16,390 nucleotides of DNA from Candidatus Rifleibacteriota bacterium (GCA_017526725.1 JAFXRA010000214.1:1-16390), one strand, 5' to 3'. Shown: positions 7,994 to 14,918, numbered from the stretch's first letter. A program made the numbers and translations. Notes: generated from the sequence alone by a model not told the origin.

Positions 7994-8449
7994 TTAGTCT
8001 TCTTTTATAAAACCAAATCCTTCAGGTTTTACTGTTAATACTGCACAGGGGGCTTTTCTGGCAACTTCGTAAGTTGTTCCGCCCAGCCATGATTCAATAA
8101 AGCCTGTCTGACCATTTGCACCCATTATAATAAGGTCAATGTTGTTTTCTTGAGCATATTTAAGAATTGCTTCATAAGTAAGCCCGCCTTCAACACGCTT
8201 AATTATGTCTAAGTCTTGGTATTTTGCTGGAACAAATTCATTTAACTTTTTAAGGTTTTCTTTTCGCCAGCTATCTCTGGTATTAAGTGGGTCACCACCA
8301 ATATTTGCTGTAAGAGATTCTTCTTCTACAACACAAAGAAGATGTATCTGAGCACCAAAATCAGCACCAAAAGCAGCAGCATAATCTAAAGCTGTCTGTG
8401 AGCTTAAAGAAAAATCTATTGGAACTAGAATTGTTTTTAAGTTAATCAT
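7994..8449 (-). CDS. Universal stress protein, UspA family
   Basis: A 151-residue cytoplasmic protein with the UspA fold: first strand KTILVPIDFS with the nucleotide-contacting Asp12, then a helix SQTALDYAAAFGA. The ATP-binding loop near the C-terminus reads MGANGQTGFIESWLGGTTYEV. It fits G-2x-G-9x-G (Gly110, Gly113, Gly123), but the residue usually Ser/Thr after the last Gly is Gly124, with Thr125 next. The closing strand APCAVLTVKP is typical. Such proteins are usually dimers induced under stress and growth arrest, and ATP-binding members are common. AGAGG lies 6 bases before the ATG. The gene starts 16 bp after the TolB-like gene, so the two probably share a transcript. Confidence 0.92.
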   Translation of the reverse strand: MINLKTILVPIDFSLSSQTALDYAAAFGADFGAQIHLLCVVEEESLTANIGGDPLNTRDSWRKENLKKLNEFVPAKYQDLDIIKRVEGGLTYEAILKYAQENNIDLIIMGANGQTGFIESWLGGTTYEVARKAPCAVLTVKPEGFGFIKED

Positions 8450-8465
8450 GAAAACCTCTGTCTAA

Positions 8466-9317
8466 TTATTTTGTCCAGTAAGGAGTTCTGCCTGTACCTA
8501 TTTTGGTCGGTTCATGACCGTTCAGGTCGCTTACATAAATATCTTCACCGTCCTGATAAACTATAGATTTATCATCTGGTGAAAAGCTTGGGTGAGTACC
8601 AACAAGTAATGGTCTGGTAAGAGCGAGATTATTCTTAACGCCAACACCGAGTATTTCTATTTCGTTTTTGTCGCCGTGACGGTTTGTGTAGAAAGCTACT
8701 TTCAAATTGTCATTTGAAAACATTGGGAATGCTTCATTAACATTCGGAGTTTCAGTAGCTCTAATGATTCCTTGAGCATAGCATGAAATCAAGTAAAGGT
8801 CTAAAGTTCCGTCATCGGTTAATACAGATGCAACAATCCATTCGCCGTCTGGAGACCAGTTTGCAGATGTAACTTTTAGAGTCTGAGAAACCTTAGTGGC
8901 TTCTTTCTTGGCGATGTTGAATACGTAGAGAGAGGCATTCTGGTCAGTTGTTATGTACAAGAAAGATTTGCCATCAGGTGAGAAATCTTCAAAAGAAGCA
9001 TTTGTTAGAATTTTTTTTAACTGATCGCCGTTTTTATTAAGAATATATATTTCTGAACTCATGTTTGCAGTCTGATTTGTGAAAGCAACCCAACCGCTTT
9101 TGTTATTGTATTTGGGGAATACAATGTTGAACATAGATGGTGTAAGACGTTTTTTGTTTGCACCATTCGGATCCATCACTGACAAATAGGTTGAGCCAGC
9201 TTTTTCTTTTTCTACAAATAGAATTTTATTTGAAAGGTTATTGTCGGCAGCATAAAGATTTGATGCAAATAACATTGCAAAAACAGCCGCTGTAAATTTT
9301 TTTAATACGTTTTTCAT
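8466..9317 (-). CDS. Exported TolB-like beta-propeller protein (PD40/WD40-like repeats)
   Basis: A 283-residue protein with a Sec signal peptide, MKNVLKKFTAAVFAMLFASNLYA, with cleavage likely near residue 23. The mature part is a series of TolB-type propeller blades: DPNGANKKRLTP, FSPDGKSFLYITT, WSPDGEWIVAS, FSNDNLKVAFYTNRHGDKNE and FSPDDKSIVYQDGEDIYV. It lacks the N-terminal domain of true TolB (about 430 residues), and no tolQRA or pal genes are nearby, so I do not call it tolB. Such propellers usually act in the periplasm as binding scaffolds. The start has a strong GGGAG 7 bases upstream. A promoter overlapping a terminator sits directly in front (9332-9395). The uspA-type gene follows in the same transcript. 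Confidence 0.85.
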   Translation of the reverse strand: MKNVLKKFTAAVFAMLFASNLYAADNNLSNKILFVEKEKAGSTYLSVMDPNGANKKRLTPSMFNIVFPKYNNKSGWVAFTNQTANMSSEIYILNKNGDQLKKILTNASFEDFSPDGKSFLYITTDQNASLYVFNIAKKEATKVSQTLKVTSANWSPDGEWIVASVLTDDGTLDLYLISCYAQGIIRATETPNVNEAFPMFSNDNLKVAFYTNRHGDKNEIEILGVGVKNNLALTRPLLVGTHPSFSPDDKSIVYQDGEDIYVSDLNGHEPTKIGTGRTPYWTK

Positions 9318-9331
9318 ATAGTCTCCCTCGC

Positions 9332-9364
9332 TAAAAAATAAGGTCAGGATTATTAACCCTGACC
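9332..9364 (-). terminator. Intrinsic terminator after the LysM gene, overlapping the next promoter's start region
   Basis: On the minus strand, GGTCAGG (9364-9358) pairs with CCTGACC (9348-9342) around a 9-base loop, and is followed by TTATTTTTT. It lies about 60 bp after the stop of the LysM gene. The -10 box of the next promoter (9367-9372) touches its 5' arm, so a transcript starting about 7 bases downstream of the -10 would begin within that arm. Confidence 0.85.
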
Positions 9365-9366
9365 CA

Positions 9367-9395
9367 ATTATAAACCAAATATAAAGAGGTGTAAA
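9367..9395 (-). promoter_or_regulatory. Sigma70-type promoter for the TolB-like/uspA operon
   Basis: Minus strand: -35 TTTACA (9395-9390), 17-bp spacer, -10 TATAAT (9372-9367), a near-consensus pair. The predicted start is about 9360, inside the 5' arm of the terminator hairpin. Confidence 0.75.
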
Positions 9396-9425
9396 ACAGT
9401 TTTTTATTAATTAGCTTTTCTTTTT

Positions 9426-11597
9426 TTAAAACTTAAAGCTTTTGAATAAGTCTTCGAATTCTTTACCTACATCTTTGAAACTGTCGACTATATCTTCGCC
9501 AGCTCTCTGGAATTCTTTACCGGTTCTCTTTGCTTCATCAGCAATATCTTCACCGGTTCTTCTGATTTCTCTGCCAGTGTCTCTAACGCCGTCAGCAATG
9601 TCTTCACCAGTTCTTCTGATTTGTCTGCCGGTATCTCTAACGCCGTCAGCAACATCTTCAGCGGTTCTTCTGACTTGCTTGCCGGTATCTCTAACACCGT
9701 CAGCTATATCTTCGGCAGTTCTTCTGACCTGCTTACTTGCATCTCTAACGCCGTCAGCAACATCTTCACCAGCACGTCTGACTCCTCTTCCGGCATCTCT
9801 AACGCCGTCAGCTACATCTTCGCCAGTGCGTCTAACTTCTCTGCTAGCATCTCTGCTGCTTCTTCTGACATCATCAAGAGCATCTTCGCCTTTTCGTTTG
9901 AGATCTCTGGCATTTCTTCTTACTTCATCAGCAATATCTTCACCAGTTCTTCTGATTTCTCTGCCAGTATCTCTAGCACCGTCAACTATATCTTCTCCGG
10001 CACGTTTGATATCTCTGCCAGTTCTTCTAGCGTCATCAGCAATGTCTTCAGCAGATCGTCTGATTTCTTTGCCTGTGTCTTTAACGCCGTCGACTATATC
10101 TTCACCAGCACGTTTGATATCTCTGCCAGTTCTCTTGGCGTCATCAGCAATATCTTCAGCAGTTCGCTTGATTTCTTTGCCTGTATCTTTAACACCGTCA
10201 ACAATGTCTTCACCAGCGCGTTTAATTTCTTTACCAGTTCTCTTTACATCGTCGGCAAAGTCTTCGCCAGTTCGTTTAACTTCTTTGCCGATATCTTTAA
10301 CACCATCGGCTACATCATGAGCTACATCTTCAATGGTTTTGAACAGATTACCTATAGAATCAGCAAGTCCGCTTCTTCTTTCTCGGTCATTGCCACGGTC
10401 TCTGTTGTTGCCACGGTCTCTATCGTTGTTGCGGTCTCTATCGTTGTTGCGATTTCTGTTATCGTTATCACGATTTCTGTCTCTGTCTTGATTTCTATCT
10501 CTTCTTTGTCCGTCGTTATTATTGGTTCTGTCTTTTACAGAATCTTTGTTTCTAGAATTATTATCCTGTTTGTTTTGTTTATTATTATCTTTGTTATTAT
10601 TTGAACGATTATTGGTAGTGTCTTTTGATACGTTCTTGGTATCGTCGTCGTTTATTAACCAGTATTCAACTTCTGCTGCTTTACGATCAACTTTACTATT
10701 TTTGTTCTTATTGCCGTTATTATTGTTGTTGTTGTTGCTATTATTATTGTTGTTGCGTTTAGCTAATTTGCTGTCTAATTCATCTATTTCGTCTTCTGTT
10801 AAAGCAATATTGTATCTGTTTACGAGCTGGACTATACCATTTCTGTCTATTACATAGGTATAACCCAAAGGCGGATTCATGGCCATCCATTCATCACGGT
10901 CCATAAACCCTTTATTTATCATGTCTTTTATTGTTGCTGCATCAAGCTTTTCAATTTTGCCTCTGAGTCTAGCTCGGTTAGCTGAATCTACACATGACTG
11001 AAGTTTAGCTATTTTAGCTTTTGTAGTCCAGTTAGGAATAAGAGATTTATTGACTTTGTCACTATCTCTAGAAACATCTGTTACTTCAACATTTGATTTG
11101 TCGTCTGTTTTGTTATCAACTCTTTTGGTATCTGTTGCTTTTTTATCGTCGAGTTTTGTTGTATCAGTAGCTATTTCGTCTTTCTTTTCAACAGGAACTT
11201 TTATTTTCCAGTTGGGGTGAATAAGATTTGGATTCTTAGCTAGAGAAGGATAAGCATCTTTATTGAGTTCTACTAGTTCTTTCCATCTGTGGATATCGCC
11301 AAGATATTTGCCTGCGAGAATAGAAAGACTTTCACCTGATTTTACAGTATGAATAATATATTGGGGTTCTTCTGTTGCTTTTTCTTCTACAGCATTTGGA
11401 TTGGGAGCTATAACCATCCCGTTTCCATTTTTTATAATATCTTCGAGTTGTTTTTGTTTTTCGTTTGTTGTAGTTTCAACTTTTGATTTTGATTTTTTGC
11501 GTACACTCATAGGGTCATCGTTCGCAGTAACTAATGAACTCTGACTAGCTATAAGAAGAGCTAACATCAAAATTATTTTTATATTTTGTTTTCTCAT
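9426..11597 (-). CDS. Secreted LysM protein with Asn-rich linker and 16 amphipathic 18-residue repeats
   Basis: A 723-residue protein starting MRKQNIKIILMLALLIAS, a signal peptide; AGAGG lies 8 bases before this ATG, so the longer frame to 11645 is not used. A LysM domain, which binds peptidoglycan glycan, occupies about residues 80-136 (HTVKSGESLSILAGKYLG ... HPNWKIKVP). A Lys/Asp/Thr-rich segment and a small region with a tryptophan motif (MDRDEWMAMNPPLGYTYV) follow, then an Asn-rich run, then a stretch of Arg/Asp/Asn repeats. Residues 426-717 are sixteen tandem units with the consensus GEDIADGVRDTGKEIRRT. Eighteen residues make exactly five turns of alpha helix, so the Ile/Val/Ala positions line up as one hydrophobic stripe. 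The likely role is structural, in the envelope and anchored by LysM; this is inference. It is separated from the next gene by a terminator. Confidence 0.88.
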   Translation of the reverse strand: MRKQNIKIILMLALLIASQSSLVTANDDPMSVRKKSKSKVETTTNEKQKQLEDIIKNGNGMVIAPNPNAVEEKATEEPQYIIHTVKSGESLSILAGKYLGDIHRWKELVELNKDAYPSLAKNPNLIHPNWKIKVPVEKKDEIATDTTKLDDKKATDTKRVDNKTDDKSNVEVTDVSRDSDKVNKSLIPNWTTKAKIAKLQSCVDSANRARLRGKIEKLDAATIKDMINKGFMDRDEWMAMNPPLGYTYVIDRNGIVQLVNRYNIALTEDEIDELDSKLAKRNNNNNSNNNNNNNGNKNKNSKVDRKAAEVEYWLINDDDTKNVSKDTTNNRSNNNKDNNKQNKQDNNSRNKDSVKDRTNNNDGQRRDRNQDRDRNRDNDNRNRNNDRDRNNDRDRGNNRDRGNDRERRSGLADSIGNLFKTIEDVAHDVADGVKDIGKEVKRTGEDFADDVKRTGKEIKRAGEDIVDGVKDTGKEIKRTAEDIADDAKRTGRDIKRAGEDIVDGVKDTGKEIRRSAEDIADDARRTGRDIKRAGEDIVDGARDTGREIRRTGEDIADEVRRNARDLKRKGEDALDDVRRSSRDASREVRRTGEDVADGVRDAGRGVRRAGEDVADGVRDASKQVRRTAEDIADGVRDTGKQVRRTAEDVADGVRDTGRQIRRTGEDIADGVRDTGREIRRTGEDIADEAKRTGKEFQRAGEDIVDSFKDVGKEFEDLFKSFKF
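9447..10322 (-). repeat. 54-bp tandem coding repeats (16 units)
   Basis: These encode the 18-residue units of the LysM protein. Fifteen units are 18 residues; the ninth in protein order (beginning GEDALDDV) is 22 residues, with four extra. Alternating forms (GEDIVDGVKDTGKEI and AEDIADDAKRTGRDI) suggest that the N-terminal half expanded by duplication of a 108-bp pair. Pure Arg/Asp-rich units dominate the C-terminal half. Confidence 0.9.
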
Positions 11598-11634
11598 GCT
11601 TATACCTCTTATATATATTTTGGTTAGTACAATA

Positions 11635-11663
11635 ATTATAACCATTTTTTCTATGTACCGAAA
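11635..11663 (-). promoter_or_regulatory. Possible promoter of the LysM gene
   Basis: Minus strand: a perfect -10 TATAAT at 11640-11635. At 17 bp the -35 region reads TTTCGG, a poor match. It is placed about 38 bp before the ATG, a sensible leader length. Confidence 0.4.
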
Positions 11664-11721
11664 GAGAAAAAAAGATATTTTTGTAAAGAGTATTAAATCT
11701 TATTATAGCTAAAAAAATAAC

Positions 11722-11750
11722 TTGCTATTTAATAAATAATCTGATATAGT
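11722..11750 (+). promoter_or_regulatory. Sigma70-type promoter of rpmB
   Basis: -35 TTGCTA (11722-11727), 17-bp spacer, -10 TATAGT (11745-11750). The predicted start is about 11757, giving a leader of about 30 bases ending in a strong ribosome-binding site. Confidence 0.7.
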
Positions 11751-11785
11751 AACAGCTCACTAAAGCTCTATTTGGAGGTTTGAAA

Positions 11786-11974
11786 ATGTCTAGAGTATGT
11801 ATGATTTGCAATCGCGGACCACAAGTTGGTTTCGCACTAAGCCATTCTCATCACCGCACAAAAAGACGCTGGAGCATCAACCTTCAGAAAAAACGCGTTC
11901 TTGTTAAAGGTAAACGTGTTACTGGATATGTCTGCACTCGTTGTCTTGGCAGTGATAAGGTAACTGTAGCTTGA
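11786..11974 (+). CDS. rpmB: 50S ribosomal protein L28 (zinc-ribbon, C+ form)
   Basis: A 62-residue protein beginning MSRVCMICNRGPQVG and containing SHSHHRTKRRW, the L28 core. GGAGG at 11774-11778 lies 7 bases before ATG 11786, so the in-frame TTG at 11780 is rejected. Two CxxC pairs, Cys5/Cys8 and Cys50/Cys53, form the zinc-binding ribbon of the C+ type; C- paralogues replace C+ forms under zinc limitation in some bacteria. L28 is part of the large ribosomal subunit. Here it stands alone with its own promoter rather than beside rpmG. The convergent thiT gene ends 31 bp downstream. Confidence 0.96.
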   Translation: MSRVCMICNRGPQVGFALSHSHHRTKRRWSINLQKKRVLVKGKRVTGYVCTRCLGSDKVTVA

Positions 11975-11988
11975 TGAATATAATTTGG

Positions 11989-12019
11989 CTCGAACCAATG
12001 ATTTGCTAATCGAGTTTTT
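11989..12019 (+). terminator. Weak candidate terminator for rpmB
   Basis: CTCGA (11989-11993) pairs with TCGAG (12010-12014) around a 16-base loop, followed by TTTTT. The stem is only five pairs. It overlaps the stop codon of the convergent thiT gene. Confidence 0.35.
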
Positions 12020-12542
12020 GCTGTGAGCATAAGTTCCTGTGCTTAAAAGCAATATACCAAACGATAATAGCACAGATTATGGTTTCAGGAATTAAATGCC
12101 CACAGTTATATCCATAGCTAACGATTAAAGCTTCTTTAATATTTTCTTTGTTTTTAACAAAGAAAATAGCACCGGCAATAACATGGAATTGTAGTTTTAC
12201 AATATTAGCCATAGTTATTGCCGTTACTGCTTTTAGGCCGGTTTCCCATTTTATTAATCCGGCTAGGCTTATGCAACCATATGCTAACGGGTAATCCAGA
12301 AGGAACTGTATTGGATGTACAATAGTAGCCCCATTAGCAACTAATAGAAATCCAAATGTTATACCGCAGACGAGACTGGTTTTAAACCCATATCTTGCTG
12401 CAATTAGCATAAGGGGCAGGCTTCCAATAGAAACAGAACCGCCGAATGGCATTTTGAATAGTTTTATATAAGATAGAGCAAGAGCCAGGGCCATCATTAC
12501 CCCGCATTCAGTTATACGTTTTATTCTGTTTTTATTGCTCAC
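12006..12542 (-). CDS. thiT: Thiamine-specific ECF transporter substrate-binding component
   Basis: A 178-residue, six-helix membrane protein of ThiT length. The family motifs are visible: an N-terminal TECGVMMALALALSYIK helix, then MPFGGSVSIGSLPLMLIAARYG (31-52), HPIQFLLDYPLAYG (76-89) and LQFHVIAGAIFF with His120, then SYGYNCGHLIPE with Tyr145/Asn146. His120, the tyrosine and Asn146 fall where the Lactococcus ThiT thiamine ligands are (His125, Tyr146, Asn151). It captures thiamine and relies on a shared EcfAA'T module, which is not in the window. The start is GTG at 12542, with GAGG 8 bases upstream, both inside a heptamer repeat. No TPP riboswitch was found in the 40-bp gap before it; it may be read through from the lipoprotein gene. 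Confidence 0.85.
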   Translation of the reverse strand: MSNKNRIKRITECGVMMALALALSYIKLFKMPFGGSVSIGSLPLMLIAARYGFKTSLVCGITFGFLLVANGATIVHPIQFLLDYPLAYGCISLAGLIKWETGLKAVTAITMANIVKLQFHVIAGAIFFVKNKENIKEALIVSYGYNCGHLIPETIICAIIVWYIAFKHRNLCSQQKLD

Positions 12543-12575
12543 TCCTAATTCCTCACTCCTAACTCCTAATTCCTA
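12541..12575. repeat. Heptamer tandem repeat (5 units) between thiT and the lipoprotein gene
   Basis: On the plus strand the units are ACTCCTA, ATTCCTC, ACTCCTA, ACTCCTA and ATTCCTA; on the minus strand they read as TAGGAGT/TAGGAAT types. The array fills almost the whole 40-bp gap between the two genes. Confidence 0.85.
12543..12554 (-). promoter_or_regulatory. Ribosome-binding site of thiT, formed by the heptamer repeat
   Basis: Minus strand GAGG (12554-12551) sits 8 bases before the GTG start (12542-12540). Both the GAGG and the first bases of the start codon belong to a run of 7-bp units. A second AGGA lies directly against the GTG, too close to act. Confidence 0.6.
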
Positions 12576-12582
12576 ATTTTTC

Positions 12583-14394
12583 CTAGATTCCTCCAGTGGT
12601 GAACTGAGTCCAGAAGTTTTCTAAGCCAGAAATTGCTTTACCAGAAGAAGATTTGAAACTGCATTTCTTGATTCTTATCTGATAAGAGGTTCTTGGTGAT
12701 AATGTTCTGTTTGGAATAAGTCGTAATTCTGTATTATCATTTTTCCAGATAACAGAGAAGAAACTTCTGATTGTAGAGCCATTCAAAGTTACACTTAGAC
12801 CTGAATCCACAGAAACTACTTCTAATTCGGTGTTTTCATAAAGAGAATCCGGATCAATGCTTCTGTCGAAATATATTACAAAGGGGCCGTTTCTACTGAC
12901 TTGAACAGCACCATTCACAGGTTCAAAACCAAGAACTTTTGGAGCCGGGTCGTCATCGGTTTCAAATTCATAATAAGTGCCTATATAACTTTTAAGGAAT
13001 CTGCCGTCTAATGTTTTGGCTGTCCAGTTATTTAAAAGAATGCTGTATCTTGTGGAAGCTTTGTAACCATTTTTAGGATAAAGGGAAACTGTTGTGTTGT
13101 CTTTCCAGACGATATCGAAGAACTCTTTTATTTCTTGACCTGTCATAGGAATTAATTCATTTGTGGTTTTATTCTGAACCATCATGTTAATTGAATCGAA
13201 GGCAGAAGATGTATCCATTGGCTGACCAAAGCCTATAACAAATGGTTCCATAACGGGTATTCTAGTTTGGTAATTATAAGGTTTTATCCATGATATGCAT
13301 GGCTCAGAATCAGAAATTATTCCGTTTCTTGTCATTTCAGCGGAGATTAATGTCAAAGAATTCTGATTTATTGGAACATTACAATTTTCTATATTGCTGT
13401 AGCCGGTTTTTGTCATTTTTATATTGGTATTTGTAACAGAACCGGAAGATGAAATGACTGCCAAACCGTTTTCTCTGTTTGTTACGTCTTGTCCAATAGA
13501 ACAGTTAACAGAAACTTCTGACAGAGGTTCAGACACGCCTATGGCATTTTTTTCTGTTGTTGTGATTTCCATCATTCCTTTTTTCAAGTCAAAGGAATCA
13601 CCATTGGCTAAGGCAACGCTCATATTCTGATAGCTGGGAGAAAATATGAGATAATCATTAACTGTATTGCCTGATATACTTGTTAATTTTGCGTTATAGG
13701 TTACATTCCAGTCTTTATATGAAACGACTATATCAGAATAGGTAGCAATTTTGTCTGCTTGAGTAACATTGAATTCTACGTTCCCGTTTGTGTCAGTTAC
13801 TGCAGTATTGTTGAATTCTTTAAGAATGACTCTGGCACCTGCTGCAGGAACAAATGCATTATCAGTATTATTCCAATTTGCTGGAGCAGAGAGGGAACAG
13901 CGGTCAATCAAAACATTGAGCTTATATATTGAATTGCCAATAACTTCAATTTCCAGACTGGCTGTAGTTTTTCCGCCTCTTACGTCTGTGGCGGTACAGC
14001 TTACTGTTGATTGAGATGTATAATCTGGAGCCTGCCATACTGCGGAAGAACCATTAACGCTTGTTAGAATCCCTTCGGAAGCATCCCAGGTCAGGGTTAC
14101 TGGAGCCCCGGCAGGATCAATCGCTTCTGCTCTCAAATTAATATCAGAACCAGCTCCAACAGTATTTTGTGAAGCATATAAGTTAACAACAGGCAGGAAA
14201 CTTGTTTCGGCGGTTCTTGTAGTGGTGTTATCGGAGGAAGAAGAAGCAGCGGTTACTGTAGATTCCGGGTCTGTTTCAGCTCCAGCCGGGTTCGTTCTTT
14301 TGTTCGCACCCACATCTGAACAGCCTGTAAATAAGAAACAAGAAGTAATGCATAAAAAAGTTATTAACCAAATACCGATATTTTTGCCTGTCAT
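12583..14394 (-). CDS. Multi-domain Ig-like surface lipoprotein with two SbsA-type (Big_5) domains
   Basis: A 603-residue protein. I place the start at 14394 (MTGKNIGIW), where GGAGAT precedes the ATG by 5 bases; the 60 extra upstream residues read through repeat-rich DNA and are not credible. The signal segment ends in the lipobox LFTGC, so Cys25 should be lipidated. A Ser/Thr-rich linker follows, then a PKD/Ig-like domain (about 69-152, with TWDASEGILTS), a carboxypeptidase-regulatory-like domain (159-250, with TDTNGNVEF), a related module (271-350), and two Big_5 domains (365-475 and 485-600, the second with PVNGAVQVSRNGPFVIYFD and FSVIWKNDNTELRLIP). The probable role is an extracytoplasmic adhesion or scaffold lipoprotein; no enzyme motif is visible. 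It ends 40 bp before thiT. Confidence 0.82.
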   Translation of the reverse strand: MTGKNIGIWLITFLCITSCFLFTGCSDVGANKRTNPAGAETDPESTVTAASSSSDNTTTRTAETSFLPVVNLYASQNTVGAGSDINLRAEAIDPAGAPVTLTWDASEGILTSVNGSSAVWQAPDYTSQSTVSCTATDVRGGKTTASLEIEVIGNSIYKLNVLIDRCSLSAPANWNNTDNAFVPAAGARVILKEFNNTAVTDTNGNVEFNVTQADKIATYSDIVVSYKDWNVTYNAKLTSISGNTVNDYLIFSPSYQNMSVALANGDSFDLKKGMMEITTTEKNAIGVSEPLSEVSVNCSIGQDVTNRENGLAVISSSGSVTNTNIKMTKTGYSNIENCNVPINQNSLTLISAEMTRNGIISDSEPCISWIKPYNYQTRIPVMEPFVIGFGQPMDTSSAFDSINMMVQNKTTNELIPMTGQEIKEFFDIVWKDNTTVSLYPKNGYKASTRYSILLNNWTAKTLDGRFLKSYIGTYYEFETDDDPAPKVLGFEPVNGAVQVSRNGPFVIYFDRSIDPDSLYENTELEVVSVDSGLSVTLNGSTIRSFFSVIWKNDNTELRLIPNRTLSPRTSYQIRIKKCSFKSSSGKAISGLENFWTQFTTGGI

Positions 14395-14444
14395 ATTTAT
14401 CTCCATTCGACAATATCTATCGGCGTTTTTGTTAAATATTATTA

Positions 14445-14491
14445 GAATTGAGATATAAGACCAAAACTTGAGATATAAGATATAAGAGAAG
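14445..14491. repeat. Heptamer repeat, AGATATA type
   Basis: AGATATA occurs at 14471-14477 and 14478-14484, followed by AGAGAAG. A first partial copy, GAGATATAAGA, lies at 14450-14460. The same unit occurs in the opposite orientation at the right edge of the window. Confidence 0.75.
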
Positions 14492-14518
14492 AAGAGCGTA
14501 GGGCAACAGAGCGGAAGA

Positions 14519-14535
14519 GCCAAGCGAAGCTTGGC
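14519..14535. repeat. Short perfect hairpin
   Basis: GCCAAGC and GCTTGGC pair over 7 bp around GAA. There is no U-tract on either side, so it is not a terminator. Confidence 0.6.
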
Positions 14536-14536
14536 A

Positions 14537-14564
14537 AGGGGGAAGGGATTAGGGTGTAGGGAAA
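14537..14564. repeat. Heptamer repeat, AGGGNNN type (4 units)
   Basis: The units are AGGGGGA, AGGGATT, AGGGTGT and AGGGAAA, with an exact 7-bp period. Confidence 0.75.
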
Positions 14565-14593
14565 TTGAGAGCAAAAACTGAGAATTGAGAGAA

Positions 14594-14670
14594 GGCTACA
14601 CATTTGTCATAAAAAGTATAGCGTATGGGCTTTAGCCCTGAAAGAATTACGTTTATGACAATGGGTAGAC
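14594..14670. repeat. 77-bp nested-hairpin element, copy 2 (inner stem decayed)
   Basis: Same length and orientation as the copy at 4049-4125, with six base differences by my count. Four of these are in the inner right arm (GAATTACGT instead of GCTATACGG), so the inner GTATAGC no longer pairs. The outer arms and the GGGCTTTAGCCC tip are kept. A heptamer run ends exactly at its left boundary, as at copy 1. Confidence 0.85.
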
Positions 14671-14677
14671 TTCTTTG

Positions 14678-14705
14678 GAGAGCACAGAGCAGAAGAGCGG
14701 AGAGC
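14678..14705. repeat. Heptamer repeat, AGAGC type (4 units)
   Basis: The units are GAGAGCA, CAGAGCA, GAAGAGC and GGAGAGC. The AGAGC cores are spaced 7, 8 and 7 bp apart, so there is one slipped base. Confidence 0.65.
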
Positions 14706-14744
14706 CTACGGATTTGTGGAAAGTGAGACGAGGCTAAAGCCTCT

Positions 14745-14918
14745 GTGGGACGGCTGATTTCAGCCTGTGGAAATTGAAAAAAATATAGTTCTAGTTGTTC
14801 TAATTGTTCGAGTCGTTCAAATTGTTGAAACTAAGATTAGTTTGTAAAACAGAACTAAACAATTCGAACTATTTGAACATAGAACTATTCGAACAATTAC
14901 CACAGTGAAACGTCCCAC
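14745..14918. repeat. Large imperfect palindrome containing 9-bp GTTC-type tandem units
   Basis: The centre is AAACTAA-ga-TTAGTTT (14828-14843). The left arm has five 9-bp-period units: GTTCTAGTT, GTTCTAATT, GTTCGAGTC, GTTCAAATT and GTTGAAAC (14788-14831). The right arm has the inverted forms GAACTATTT, GAACATA, GAACTATTC and GAACAATTA (about 14867-14900). Further out, CTGTGGAAATTG (14765-14776) pairs with CAATTACCACAG (14894-14905) with one mismatch, and GTGGGAC (14745-14751) with GTCCCAC (14912-14918). The left arm also carries a small hairpin of its own, GGCTGA-tt-TCAGCC (14752-14765). Confidence 0.75.

Noticed and set aside
8466..9317. True tolB of the Tol-Pal system
   Set aside because: The protein lacks the N-terminal TolB domain, is about 150 residues shorter, and has no tolQRA or pal genes nearby.
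9447..10322. CRISPR-like regular repeats
   Set aside because: The 54-bp repeats are contiguous, in frame and coding, with no spacers.
9442..10604. Two long overlapping plus-strand reading frames (292 and 327 codons) opposite the LysM gene
   Set aside because: They are the antisense frames of the 54-bp repeats, which lack stops by composition. The translations are low-complexity Ser/Leu/Ile strings without start signals. The minus-strand protein has a signal peptide and a LysM domain.
12543..12582. TPP riboswitch in front of thiT
   Set aside because: The gap to the previous gene is only 40 bp, is filled by the heptamer array, and shows no thi-box core such as CTGAGA.
14395..14574. N-terminal extension of the Ig-like lipoprotein to 14574
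   Set aside because: The 60 extra residues come from heptamer-rich intergenic DNA with no ribosome-binding site. The internal ATG at 14394 has GGAGAT before it and starts a clean lipoprotein signal.
14788..14900. CRISPR or direct-repeat array in the GTTC region
   Set aside because: The unit is 9 bp with no spacers, and the two halves are inverted around a centre; no cas genes are in the window.
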